Assembly: GCF_000219625.1 (NCBI RefSeq)
Contig: NC_018201.1
Coordinates: 390,179-454,178, forward strand
DNA length: 64,000 nucleotides
Reading direction: 5' to 3'
Origin: Zymoseptoria tritici IPO323
Lineage: Eukaryota; Ascomycota; Dothideomycetes; Mycosphaerellales; Mycosphaerellaceae
This document shows positions 11,366 to 22,766 of the stretch, in pieces; position 1 is the stretch's first letter; each line of letters opens with the position of its first letter. The position numbers and the translations under genes were made by a program. Below the pieces are notes generated by a model that was given only the letters and a program-made list of their open reading frames with translations, did not search any database and had not been told where the DNA came from.

Positions 11366-12547
11366 TCAAATCCATCCGCATCGATCTTCCTCCAACACCG
11401 CCGTGTTCCGCTCCCCTACCATCTCCGCCGCATCCCTCCACTTCTCCCCGTCACGACGCGCCTGCTTCACCGCATGCTCGAGACTGGCCACGACCCGGCG
11501 GAGAACTTGCTCCAACTCTCCCACCAACCTCTCGTCCTCCTCCTCCAATGCCGCCCGCCCGGCAAACTCCAGCCCACCCTGCTGCAGCGCACGAACGACC
11601 TCCGCCAAGACGTCCAGCACCTGCGCCAACTCGTCGAACTGCCATTCCACCTCTCGCATGCGATGCGGGTAGAGTCGATGGAATTCCGCCGTCGCTCCCT
11701 CCAGCGCCATCGTCGCCCGGCCTCCCGCCCATCGAGGTCGGAGCCAGGACATGCCCGCCCACGCCAGATCGCGGAGGAGACGATCGAAAACCCGCTCCTG
11801 GCTCCTCGCGAGTGCATCGGCCGCCGCGGCCTCGTGCAGAGCGCAATTCCACCTCTCCGTTGACGCGGCGATACTACGGTTGAAGCCCGCCACCGAGGTC
11901 TCGCATTGCTGCGTCGCCCGCTCCACCCCCGCCCAGATGGAATCGAACCCGCGGATGCGTGCCATCGGGCTCGTGGAAACGTTGGATGTGATTCGGATAA
12001 GGTCCACGGGAGGAACTTGCGGCGCGATTGGGAGTGGAGACAGCTGGCACGGCTCGAGCGCGGATGATTCGACGAGGAGGCGCTTGCGATCGATAAATAC
12101 CAAGGCGACGCCGGAGCACAGGAGGACGATGGCGCCCAGGGCAAAGAGAATGTGAGGTATCCTGATCCGGATCCCGGTCCGAGGGAAAGCGCTGAGGCCG
12201 ACGAGCTCGGTGCCATTCTTCACACCACTCTTTAACCGGATGAGGTCCTGCTCGACATCATCCTGTGCTTCCTCCTGGGTCGCCCAGGAATCTTGTAGAC
12301 GACGTCTCTCTGCGGCTTCGAATACCGGGTCGTCGAAATCGGAGTCGCCCACATGGCAGGCGTGGAAGAGGGCTTCTCGACCGTGAGGATCGAAGAGCAG
12401 GGCTTCTTCACGGTGAGGATCGAAGAGGAGGGTTTCTTCATCATGAGAATCGAAGAAGAGGGCTTCTTCACCATGAGAATCGGAGAGGAAATCTTCTCCC
12501 ACCTCGCAACTGGCGGAGCACCTGTCGGCTTCGTTGTTTTCCGCCAT
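11366..12547 (-). CDS. Single-pass membrane protein with N-terminal tandem repeats, unknown
   Basis: A 393-residue intronless frame. Residues about 20-65 hold tandem degenerate 10-residue acidic repeats of the DSHDEETLLF / DPHREEALLF type. One clear membrane segment (about 130-152, HILFALGAIVLLCSGVALVF) follows a basic stretch. The C-terminal about 200 residues are charged and probably helical or coiled-coil (ELEQVLRRVVASLEHAVKQ). No signal peptide is evident, so a type II or tail-out topology is likely. I recognise no family. The several overlapping frames here are shadows caused by high GC. Regulation is not visible. It is the first gene in from the repeat block. Confidence 0.75.
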   Translation of the reverse strand: MAENNEADRCSASCEVGEDFLSDSHGEEALFFDSHDEETLLFDPHREEALLFDPHGREALFHACHVGDSDFDDPVFEAAERRRLQDSWATQEEAQDDVEQDLIRLKSGVKNGTELVGLSAFPRTGIRIRIPHILFALGAIVLLCSGVALVFIDRKRLLVESSALEPCQLSPLPIAPQVPPVDLIRITSNVSTSPMARIRGFDSIWAGVERATQQCETSVAGFNRSIAASTERWNCALHEAAAADALARSQERVFDRLLRDLAWAGMSWLRPRWAGGRATMALEGATAEFHRLYPHRMREVEWQFDELAQVLDVLAEVVRALQQGGLEFAGRAALEEEDERLVGELEQVLRRVVASLEHAVKQARRDGEKWRDAAEMVGERNTAVLEEDRCGWI

Positions 12548-12964
12548 AGCAACTCGCAGTGGCTTCTTTCCCCCAGGTCGATGTCAAGGAGAGGATCGGG
12601 AGACCTGAGTGCGGTGGAACCTGGAGCCGCAGACCCGGCTAACCTGGATAAAAGGCAAACTCTGAGATGTGATCTGGAAGTGGGAAGGGAGTTGTTAGAA
12701 TCTTTTTGACAGCAATCTCGGGAGGGTTTCATCCGTAACAGCAGTCGTGATGCTGCGTTGTCCAAAGTCCCGACAAATGGCCAGCCGCAGGTCCCATGTT
12801 ACACGACAGGCTCGAAGTGTTTTCGGGAACCAAAATTGAGAACGGGAATGTTTCTGACGGGATTCGTGCTGGCTGAAAGGGATGGTGCTGAAAGGGAAAG
12901 ATGCTGAAAGGGAAAGATGCTGGACTGAATGAATAAGTGCTGACATGGTTGCTAGACTGATAGA

Positions 12965-14860
12965 ATGTTGAAGAGGAGCATTCTCACCGAACAGCAGAAT
13001 TCTTGGCAAACATTGCAACGTAAAGCAATGTCACGCCCATCTGCTCCCGATCAAGTCGACGACGTCGAACTAGAAGAGATTCCATTATCCCATGAACCAT
13101 CTACGAGCGGACCGTTCACCCTCGCCGAGTGGATTCAAAGAGACGAATACGACAACAGCATCTCGAATCTAGTATCGTCTCCTCCTCGACACTCCGCGGA
13201 GCATTGGCAACGCATCCATAAGAGTCTAACACACCGCTCTCGACCACTTCCAATTCGAATCCGCCCTTCTTCCCTTCCGCTCCCCATGGCGAGTACATCT
13301 TCTCCGGACGTGCCCTCTCCCTCGGACGAACTTCAAGAAGAGAACAACGCCCCAGCCGACTCCCAGCTTCCTAGTCCGAAGCACCCATCTCCGGCTCACG
13401 ATTTAAAGCCCAGCAGCCCTGTCCTCCACGCACACGACGATTCCAGGTCAACTTCCAGGACGTCGTCGAGATCGGAGACCTCCCAGGAACGCTTCGAAAG
13501 GGAAAAAGCCGCCGTCACAAATGTCATTGCCGGTTTGGATAAGGACGGGGAAGCTTCGGAGGAGACTCTTCGGCTTGTTGAGGGGCTCCAGCGTATCGCT
13601 GGTGAGGACGAGGATGGGAGTGGGAGTGGGGGACGGAGTGAGGCGTTTGCTAATGATGGTAGCGATGATGGTAATGATGATGATGATGTCGATGATGATG
13701 ATGTCGATGATGATGACGATGCTGCAAGCGTTGGGAGCAACAAGGTGAGCCTGCCTCTGCCCTATTTGGCCGAGTGGAATTCTGCTTCGCCTCGCCAACC
13801 AAACAACGAAAGCGATACTAATCACGTCTTCGACGCAGCTTGACCTTCAGCCCGAGACGACCGAAGCATCCATCGAGCACGACTCCGCGGTAGTCTCACC
13901 AACGGCCAACCCCACAAACAGCACCACTCCGACGACATTCCGCAAACACAAAGTAAGCTCGTCGCCTCCGAGACAATACACCACGCTGACATGTTCGCTT
14001 CCCTACAGCGTCACCTGTCCGACCATTCAATACCCGCTCCCCAGCAGCGAGCCCAGTCTCTCCATTCCGCAAACATCTCTCCGCCGCATCAGCAGACTCG
14101 GCCTACCTGGGGCAACTATTCCACCACAACCCATTCCGGATTCTCCCCCGACCAGTCTCCTCCACTCCCGCCGAAGCTGGAGGAGCCCAAGGCCACCAAC
14201 CCGAACAAGACCAACAACACGAAGAAGAAGAACAAACTCAAACCCACCCGTCTCGCATCCTTCCTAGACCGCCTCATCTACCGTCTCGGCCTCCTCGCCT
14301 CTCTCCTCCTCCTCTTCACCCTCCTCCACCCTGTCCTCCCCGCCTCCTTCCCTGTGCCCTTCCTCGCCCTCTCTCCTCCCACGGCTCCTCCCGCTCCCCC
14401 TGCTCCTCCACCTCCTCCACCTCCGCCGCCAAACGACCTCTCAACCCACGCCCTACTCCCGGGAGTGAGCAGCGCGAGAAAAGATACCGTCAAACTAGCC
14501 CTCCACCTCACAGGCCTCGTCGCGCGGCATCGGGCGTTCCTCGGAGTCCATCACGGAGGCGGGCCGTTCAACGAGACGGACAAGCCGGAGAACCTACATG
14601 CGCGGCAGATGGAAGGGTTGGGAGAGATGGAGTGTTGGATCGAAGGGATGGTGCGGTTGGTCGGACCATCCTCCTCCTCCTCCTCTGGGTCTGACGACGG
14701 CGGAGTGGACCTAGAGGGAGAGAAGTTGCGGGCGAGGATGGTCCGGGCGGCGGGCGGGTTGAGTGTGGGAGGTCGCGAGGGTAGGGAGTGGGCCGTGGGG
14801 AACGGGGTGAATCGTTTCGTGGAGGAGTACTTGAGGGGAATCAACGGATGGGAGATGTAA
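12965..14860 (+). CDS. Ser/Pro-rich acidic membrane protein, three exons, unknown
   Basis: Exons 12,965-13,744, 13,839-13,952 and 14,009-14,860 join in phase to 581 residues. Intron 1 is GTGAGC to GCAG with an ACTAAT branch-like site; intron 2 is GTAAGC with GCTGAC and CTACAG. An alternative start is the ATG at 13,028 (MSRPSAPDQ). The protein is low-complexity Ser/Pro-rich, has an Asp run encoded by GATGAT repeats (about 13,660-13,720), then one hydrophobic segment (LGLLASLLLLFTLLHPVL) followed by a polyproline stretch and a C-terminal globular-looking region. Family not recognised. It is transcribed away from the gene at 11.4-12.5 kb, with about 420 bp between the starts. Confidence 0.8.
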
Positions 14861-16037
14861 CGGCGTGGGGAGATTTGGGAAAGTGGAGGCCAGGTCGGGG
14901 GTGCAGGGTGTTGTATAGAAGATGGCGGGATGGCAGGTATGTCCAGCGGCGGATAGGTGGGAGTAGAGGGAGTGTGGCGAAGAGGACGGAGGTCTGTTTG
15001 TCTGTCCGTCTGTCTATCGTTGGTCTGTCGTCTGTCATATCAAGAGAGGGAGAAGGTCGCCACACGAATAAGGGATCAAAGAAGAAGGAACAAGAAGAAT
15101 CTGAATCGTCACGACCGAGACCGGACGAAGGGAAACCGTCAAATCAACCGAAGTTCTTCTCCAGAACGGTGCTGTGAATCCCGTATAAAACTCCACGGAC
15201 TAAGGTACTTCTCTCTCTTTCTCTCCCTCTCTCTCCTTGCCCATGCTCTTCCCATCCACGACATCAAACCCATGCGTCCGTTTGACTCCCCCTACTCCTA
15301 TCCCATCCCCTCACTCCTCCTCCTAATCCCCAACGCCACCGCTTCCTTTCCTCGGCACCAACCTCCTCCTCCGATCGATCGATTTATCTTCCGCGATACC
15401 ACACCATCGGCATCTCCAGAGACTTGAACACACTCAACGACACCGATTGAAAAAAGCTTTTCGAGGGAAGTCAAGTCCGACTCTACGATGGTCAAAGAAC
15501 AACGCTACTCCTGTCAATCCGCCAGTGTGACTAAGGAAGTATTCCTGCCCGTCTATCTCAACCATACTGCAACTCCCCTGCCGTCAATTTGACGCTTGTT
15601 TGTATCTATCTAATCATCCACCGACCGTCAGGCGACTGCTTAAAAGGTCTGATCTTCTACCTCTCCTCTCCTCTCCGCTGCGAGTTACATGTCGGCCTCG
15701 GTCGAATTGGAGCTGTCGATGAGCGGGAGGCCTGTGGCTTTCATTGTGCTTCCGATGACCAGAAGAGCGAGGCTGGGATGTGATTCGGAGATGACAAAAG
15801 GTGTTCAACAGGGGAGAGGAGAGGCTTTTGGCTCGGCAATTTATTCATTCATTCACTCTCCGTCGTCGCGGACTACATCACGATCGATGAAATTCCCGCA
15901 GGATCCATCCACTTGCATTATTCCCTGACCGTCCGGACCACCTTCAGTCTCTGCCCTTGTCTGATCCCACGTCTCCCTCACATTTCTGTCCCTTTTTTCC
16001 CTTCCCTACATCTCCGGAACATCCGCCCTCCCTCCCC
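14861..16037. other. Intergenic region, no supported gene
   Basis: Contains pyrimidine-rich tracts (about 15,200-15,240, CT repeats) and short overlapping ORFs with no coding support. It lies between convergent gene ends. Confidence 0.5.
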
Positions 16038-17043
16038 TTAAGACAACAGCATCAACTCCTTCTGCATCGCCCTTACCTCCACCTTGAGCTGCGCCGCCTT
16101 GGTCTCCCTCTCGGCGATGGTCTCCTTGAGCGCCGCGCATTTCTTACGCAGCTCGCGCGACCGAGTGGCCAACACCGTTATCTCGTCGGCTTCCTCGGTG
16201 ATGGACACGCGAGGGGTTTGAGCTGGGAATATGGTTAGTTAGCTGTAGGAACCTTATCAAGATGACGGAGGGTAGGGAACACGAACCGAACTTCGATTTC
16301 TTAAGGCGGCGGAGAGGCGTCTCGGGCTCCAGCTTCATCTTTGGCATCTTGGGTGCGGCGGTAGGACGCTCGCGGAGGATCTTCGCCGCGGTGTGCTTGA
16401 CCGTGGGCACGGGAGTCGGAGTCACAGGGCGTAGATGACGCTTTGGAGCACCGGGCGGTGGCTGGATGACGGCGGGCGTGGCGTATGCATTCTCTAGTCG
16501 AGCGAGAGACTCGCCATCGTTGTCCGGAGTGTCCACACCATCCTCCTCTTCTTTATCCTCCTCTCCTTCATCCTCATCTCCACCATCCTCATCTCCACCA
16601 TCCACCTCTCCACCATCCTCCTCTCCCGCAGGGCCGCACCCGGCTTGCTCGTTAACCACGCGAGGAATCTCCATCTTCCACAGCTCAGCTACCTTCTGCG
16701 CCAAACCCTCCAAGTCTTGAGTAGTAGCCGCACGTTTCCCACCGTTCTCCTTCTTCCCCAAGTACGTGTCGGCAATCTTCTTTCCAATGCGAAAGGCCAG
16801 CTCACGCACGCCGGCCTCGTGCGGGATGTGTTGGAGGTGGTGCATTTTCCTAAGCAGACGGAGAAGGTTGATGGCGTCGGGCATGTGGTATCGGTCGAGG
16901 TTCCACTTGTCGCACCAGGCGGCGAGGATGGCGGCGTCGTGCTCGTGGAGCTTGAGGGCGTATTTGCCGATGCGGGCTTTGTTCTTGTTGCGTTGGAGGA
17001 GTTGATCGAGGGTGACATTGGTGGTGCCGAATGTGGGTAGCAT
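16038..17043 (-). CDS. Acidic coiled-coil protein, two exons, unknown
   Basis: Exon 1 (16,287-17,043) and exon 2 (16,038-16,222) flank a 64-nt intron, donor GTTCGT, branch GCTAAC, acceptor CCCAG, giving 313 residues. I prefer the ATG at 17,043 (MLPTFGTTNVTLDQLL) over the one at 17,190 because the extra residues look like translated leader. An N-terminal helical domain (about 1-110) is followed by a Glu/Asp/Gly repeat tract, a Pro-rich linker and a C-terminal coiled coil (ELRKKCAALKETIAERETKA). Without splicing the frame would miss this coiled coil, which supports the intron. No family recognised. Confidence 0.75.
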
Positions 17044-17404
17044 GTTGGTGTGTTGGTGAGGAAGTTTGGATGTTGTTGGGGTGATGTTGTTGGATGATGT
17101 TGTTGAGTGGAAGAGGAGGACATTGTCAGATATATATCTCGTCGAGAGGAGAGGGAGGAAGGGGAGGAATCTCGGCGTGACTGGCAGCACTCCAGCTCAT
17201 CGAGGACCATTCTCGTCAGCAACCATCATGTCTGTCAGTCAGTCAGCGACCATGTCGAAAGAGAACCTCATCGTCTTCGTCTTCATTCCCTTGTTCTTCT
17301 CTTCATTCTCCCTTCATCGTCTCTTCATCCTCGCCATTCCTCCCATCCCTCTCCGCCCACCACCATCACCACCACCACCACCACCCCCTCCGTCCACCAC
17401 CAAC
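17044..17404. promoter_or_regulatory. Divergent promoter between two coiled-coil genes
   Basis: About 360 bp separate the start of the - strand gene at 17,043 and the + strand gene at 17,405. It carries GTTGTTGGATGATG-type repeats on one side and an ACC microsatellite (about 17,360-17,395) next to the + gene. The arrangement suggests shared control; no specific factor site was recognised. Confidence 0.4.
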
Positions 17405-18113
17405 ATGACGTCCACCCTCCGCCAGCGATTGCTCACCAAGAACATTCAAGCTCGACAGACTCGTCGTCAGAACATCCAGCGGGAGTTGGTCGAAGCGACG
17501 CGGGAATTGGAGCAGTGCGAGGCCGAGTTGAGCCAAGTCGAGGAGAAGATGGTCATGACGAAGATGCCCATGCCCATGATGATGCCAAGGTGAGCAGCTG
17601 CACGTGACCTTGTCTTCCGGAGAATCAACCAACCTGACTTTGGACCACAGCGACGACAACACCACCACCGCCCTCCACCGCCATCAACTCCTCCACCTCC
17701 TCCACCACGATCCTTCCGAGGATTCTGCTTCTTCCTCCTCCGACGACGAAGACTCATCCTCCCACGCCTCCACCAACGACGTCCTATCCCGCTCCTCCTC
17801 CCCCGCCTCCTCCTTCGACGAAGCCCCACCCTCCGACGCCTCGTCCACCGAGGTGGCTGACAACGTGCTTCGCATCGTCTCCTCCGTCCTGGACTCTGTG
17901 CGCCTTCGACTCCACACCATCATCGCCGCCGCCCACGCCGGGGAGTGGAGAAAAGTTTGCCGACTGTGGAAGGATTTGCGCCAGACTCTGGGCCAGGAGG
18001 ATGTAGTTGAGATGCTGGCGCTCGCGGCTCAGTACAAGCCTGTGCAGGACATGGGTGTGCAGGACAAGGGTGTGTCTCGTGGACGTCGGGCAAGCGAGAA
18101 GAAGCGTCGTTGA
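17405..18113 (+). CDS. Coiled-coil / Ser-Asp-rich protein, two exons, unknown
   Basis: Exons 17,405-17,589 and 17,651-18,113 join in phase 2 to 215 residues; the intron is 61 nt (GTGAGC, CCTGAC, CACAG). The N-terminus (MTSTLRQRLL through about 55) is a coiled coil with regular Glu/Leu spacing (LVEATRELEQCEAELSQVEE). The middle is Ser/Asp/His-rich low complexity. A helical block follows (VLRIVSSVLDSVRLRLHTII), and the tail is basic (RRASEKKRR). An upstream in-frame ATG at 17,229 would add a hydrophobic leader; I judge the 17,405 start more likely. Function unknown. Confidence 0.75.
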
Positions 18114-19179
18114 AGAGGAATCGAGGGAGCATACTATCTGTGGTGGGAATTGCTGGCAGTAAGGGATCGCTGGCAGTGAAGGAATTGTTAGCAGTCACCC
18201 ATGGCTCATGACTGGCGGCACAATAGTCGCTCTTCAACAGGCGTGGCAGGATGCCCGTGGACATGTATCTATGGCGTGAAGAGACGAAGACAAACACCAT
18301 CTTTACACCGAGTAAGCTTTCTTGTTGGCATCCGAGGTATCCGCTCTCCCTGCTGCTTCTGCGGCTTCTGCAGCAGGTGCTGCTTGGCGTGAGCATTGTC
18401 TTCTGGCATGAAAACACACTATGTCAAGTTAAGCTGCAGGGCAGAGTCTCCCGTCTGGACATGCCCACAAAGTTTGCCTCACTCGATGACCAACCGAGAC
18501 CACATCTCAAGATCAGGCATATTCCCCACACGGCCCAACAACCCTCACACTCACTGCAAATGCTACCTCCCTCTTCTCCGCACCGCCGACATCCCTGCGA
18601 AACCGCAAGTCCCTTCCTCTCTACCTCTCTCCATGCATACCGTCGACTGTGGATCGAGAGTTAAGAGTTAACCCCTCTCCTGTCCGTCCGAGACGCGAGT
18701 ACGGCGACTTCTCACCGCGCTTGGGTCTTACGGAACGGCGGTAACGCAGGGCGAGGGTTCTGGTAGGTGCTGGGTCTAGTTTGTTGGTGGTAGAGAGTAA
18801 CGTTATATTGTCAGGTTTTGCGGGTGTCTACTATCCTTACGCTGTGACATTCCACTCTGATGGAGATCGGATGTTGAGGAGGATTCCGAGTTGGATGTAT
18901 CGATGCTTGGACGATGGACGTCTTCGAGTTATGCCCTTACGCTTTGCTTTACTGGTCATCTTGGCGCGGTTCTACTGCTCTGTCGACACACACACACACA
19001 CACTCTCTCTCTCTCTCCCGCTCTCTTGCCGGAAATCTCGGCGGGATGCCATCCGCTCTGCCGACACACTCTCTCTCTCTCACCACCAACCGACCAACTC
19101 CGAGCATCTCCGCAAGAAGAGCGAGGTTCGTCTGCTCTACCTTGCAGGACCAAGTACGACGCCACGGGAGCCTAGTCGA
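18114..19179. other. Intergenic region with CA and CT microsatellites
   Basis: No supported gene. ACAC and CTCT microsatellites lie at about 18,988-19,020 and 19,069-19,083; the two CT tracts are separated by unique sequence. Confidence 0.5.
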
Positions 19180-19440
19180 GTGGGTCCCGCTCTCGATGCT
19201 CGTGGCGAGGAGTTCGATAGGCCTCAAAAAGCTAAAGGAAGATCTCGCAGGAAACGAAGAGGAGCTCAAAACCAATTGATCTGGCTCTGCGGAATTGGAG
19301 AAAGAGCTTAAAGCTACGAAAGAGGCTGTCACGACTGCCCGGCATAGATTAGGCCGCGGTCTACGATGCGGCCAGTACTGCTAATAAGGAGGTCGTGGAC
19401 AGACTAGTAGAGAGTCTCGGTTTGAATTCATAACGGCTGC
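19180..19440 (+). pseudogene. Decayed coiled-coil coding remnant
   Basis: The + strand reads LKKLKEDLAGNEEELK, then after a TGA ELEKELKATKEAVTTA, then in another frame VYDAASTANKEVVDRLVESL. The heptad-rich text is protein-like but is cut by stops and at least one frameshift. No family can be named and the ends are unclear. Confidence 0.45.
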
Positions 19441-20199
19441 ATGGAATTAGACATGCGGTGTATGTAATCCGACTTCTGATCTACGAGTCAAGGAGTACTG
19501 GATCACATTCTGGGAACATTATCACACTATTAAGGCCAGCCAGGACGACGGTCGAGATCCAATAGCACCGACTGTTGGAGATGTCTAAGGGTAGACATCG
19601 TCCCTCGGGGTCATCCGGCCGCAAGACGAGATAAGCCGAGCATTGCTCCAAGAACCTTGAGTTGTCGTCCACGATCGAACCTAACCTAAGGACGGAGTTC
19701 GTCTTAATAACGGTTGGCTGCTGCCCTCTAGAGAGCCATACTTCAATCTCCATGCCCGCGAACCCCAGCAGAAGCAGCCAGACCTACCTGTCATGCGACC
19801 GCTCAGCAAGGCAGATCACCACTTAAGAAGGAGTCACAACAAAACTTCCTCGCAGGGCAGGGTTTAGTAATTATGATGCCGTCTAATCTAACTAAGCTGG
19901 TTCCCGCTTCGTGGCCGTCCTAACTGATTACTCTCTCTGTGTACGAGTTATTAGAGAGCGGCGAGAGTCCCTAGGAGAGTGTCGGGCCCTCACGAATGGC
20001 CTGCTCTTTCCGTTTACAAATATCCAGCATGGAACTGAAACGATTATGCGTACGCTGCAAACGAAGAGTGGCGTCCCTACCGCCTAACGCTTGGCAGGTA
20101 CTTCTTCCCTTGCCTCGCTTGATGCCCGGCGGCCGCTTCACAAAGATCGATATTATCGCCGGCGGTCGTACACGCCTATTGTCTGAGGTCGCCGGCTAG
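19441..20199. other. No gene recognised
   Basis: Short ORFs on both strands (for example 19,481-19,753 - and 19,996-20,199 +) lack repeats, domains or splice support. The stretch may be further decay of the neighbouring remnants. Confidence 0.4.
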
Positions 20200-20630
20200 T
20201 GTGTCGGGCGGAGGCGTCGTACTGCGAGCTTAAAGCCCTCGGGTTGTTCGGCAATGGGCAACTACTTATCAGGCATTCTACCGATTCGGTGACTGATTTG
20301 GGCGAGAACGCCATGGTCTCTGGATTAGAAGTATCTCCAGCCAGAGGCTCCAGCAGTGTCTAAGCGAAGACTGGGTTGTTCTTTAGCTCGTCCGAGTATA
20401 GGTTTTGAAGGCATAGGCGTGCAGGCTCGATAAGTGTAATGCCATGGTCCCTGCTGTTGTGTGGCGTGCCGTTTTTGTTCAGACTGTTGAATCCCTCGGC
20501 GACGGCAGAGAAGAGGCCGACGTTCTTGAGATTGATCAGGTCCACAATTTCCAGGAACTGTTTGGACATATCCAGTTGTCGTTGATTGCGTCTCCGATGC
20601 GATCTTCTGCTGGCGGGGTGGATGCACCAA
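20200..20630 (-). pseudogene. Interrupted coding remnant (TAG at 20,360-20,362)
   Basis: A - strand frame reads MSKQFLEIVDLINL through SDELKNNPVFA, then a TAG, then continues in the same frame as TLLEPLAGDTSNPE. The text on both sides looks like one protein, and the stop is what CAG would become by C-to-T at a CpA site. Upstream limits and any introns are unclear. Family unknown. Confidence 0.45.
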
Positions 20631-21349
20631 CGAGGGACCGCGCCGCGAATTCTGGAGGTCCGTCAGGCGATGAGGATGGTCGGAGGTCCAGAGTAGGTGT
20701 CCCCGGGATTGCCAAATCGCCAGAGTCGCCTGTCAAATCGAAATGTTGATAAAATTCATCAGGCGAGCAGGCTGTACAGGCCGCTGGGAATCGAATGCCT
20801 CTCTGTGACTCCGTCGTTTTGCCGCTGCACAGAGTCTTTCAGGGAGCACGTTCAATCGTCAGCTGAGGGTGTGAAGTCGTGAAGTCGTGGAGTCGTGGAG
20901 TCGTGGAGTTGTGCAGTCGCGGCTGAAGATTTGCGTGATTCGATGTCTTCGTAGTACCCCGATCTTGGCCGCTCGACGGAGATACGACTTTGCGGTCAAT
21001 GAATGGGATTCAACGAGCATGGCGGAGAACTAGTAGTCTTACGGTGTCAACGAGTTGAGCCTTCTACCCGGCTCCTATATCGACTGGCTGAATGCTGCCG
21101 TAGTAGACAATTCCGTTTACCTTAGTGCAGCGAGCGCCTACAGTCTGTGAAGCCTGCGACTTCACAGACTTGGAAGCCTCGGTCCGCGAAGGATAAAGGT
21201 ACGCTGAAGAGCAACCCGGCGATCCAAGAGAAGACCAGAATACGTTGTATCGTAACGTTTCCGCGGCACCAAGCGGACTCCTCAATAGCTGGTCGGTTCA
21301 TCCGGAGAGTCGTTCGAGCACACTCATTCTGCGATCGACACTCCGACGA

Positions 21350-21480
21350 TGGCACAACCGTATATCGAGCAGCCATATGAGCAGTAGCTTGCGCTCCTCG
21401 AAGGCACTGCAAACAAGGAAGAGGCCACGAGCGGCTTGACCAGCGGTCCGTGTCAGACTTGTCTCTTCTTTGACTTGAAT
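21350..21480 (+). pseudogene. Short coding remnant with in-frame TAG
   Basis: MAQPYIEQPYEQ, then TAG (21,385-21,387), then LALLEGTANKEEATSGL in the same frame, ending soon after. It may be an exon of a larger dead gene. Confidence 0.35.
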
Positions 21481-22766
21481 TGAACGTTGGCAGACCGGCT
21501 GGGTTCGTGAGACAGCTTCGCCAGACAAATTCTATGCAGGAAGAGACAGAAGTCACAGTCGGGACTTCACCGTGAAAGAGGATAGCCCGCCTCCACGAGC
21601 ACGGTGAACTCACGAATGCTGGTGGCTGCTCCGGGTTTGGCTGTGGTCCCAACGATGGACGCCGCAAGTCTCCACACCCCCGGTCTGCGAATCTGCGGGC
21701 CTATTTTTGATGAATTCGTTGCCTAGCAGCGCCGGGCTACCTTACTTTATGATTGCACTTGACAGATCGAGGTTGTATTACTCGTCAGACGAAACATCGA
21801 AAGATGACATATTAATGGATTAGAGGTGCTCACAGGAAGAACCGTTCGAGTTTGAGACTTGATTATTGCGGGAGGCGTTTCGAAAGATCTCCGTTCCAGT
21901 AGCAGTGCACAACGTTGGTTTCTTCTGCAAAGTCCTGTGTCATCCGATCGCTGAACGTAGAGAAGAGGTGTTTGGCGGGTCGCTTATGTAGTTTTCAGTG
22001 GTTGTGGTTGTTCTTAAGAGGCAGAACAGAAGGTATGTTCACAAAGTCGCTTGACAGCCTCGACAGATATTGCAGACAAAGCATATCCTAGATAGGGACG
22101 TTGTGCGGAATGATAGACTGCATCTTAGTCGGCTCTAGGAGGATTTTGACCTTGGTAGAGCTATGTGCAGTGCCGAAGGAGAAGACCAGCACAGTCCTGC
22201 CGAAGAGGACGAGAATGAGCGACTTCGCATCGAGCTTACTCGCAATAGCAAGATCCAAAACCAATGAATTCGACCTGAGTATATGCCTCATAGGCTCGCC
22301 ATTCTCTGAGGAATCCGGAGTCACACATTCTGCGACGAGCGTCTGTGTAGGCTGTGGAGAGCTCTCAACTCCTCGCACAGGAAAAACCTTGCTTAGTGGA
22401 ACCGTCGGCGATACGGTAGAAAGGTGGATATGCAAGCCCGTAGCTCTCGAAGCTGGCCACGAGTTGATGCAGTTTGTCACTTTCCAAACCTCATCATCAT
22501 CACACCCCGAGGTACTGGTCTGCTCGTCGATAATCTGCTCCTTGAATCACGTGTGCTATGCTGGAGCTTGAAGAACATGCGGCTTGTCCGCGGTGCACTT
22601 GAAAAGGCCGAAAGTCGGGCCCAGCGGCAATCTGGCGGAACGGAGATGAGGATGGAAAAGGAGCAGAGAAATGCCATGGTTGCAGAGGTAAATGTGAGCG
22701 AGTCGCATGTAATTAGTATGTACTCGCTCATGTGAGGCTCTATCTCCGTTGCAGCCCCTTGGACTC
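21481..22766. other. No gene supported
   Basis: Overlapping ORFs on both strands (22,088-22,480 -; 22,101-22,571 +) have no domain, repeat or splice evidence that lets me choose a strand. Confidence 0.4.

Noticed and set aside
11451..12155. Several overlapping ORFs on both strands at 11.4-12.2 kb
   Set aside because: They are high-GC shadows of the 393-residue - strand gene, which has the membrane segment and coherent repeats.
18988..19332. ORFs across the CA/CT microsatellites
   Set aside because: Their length comes from simple repeats; no coding evidence apart from the decayed coiled-coil text further downstream.
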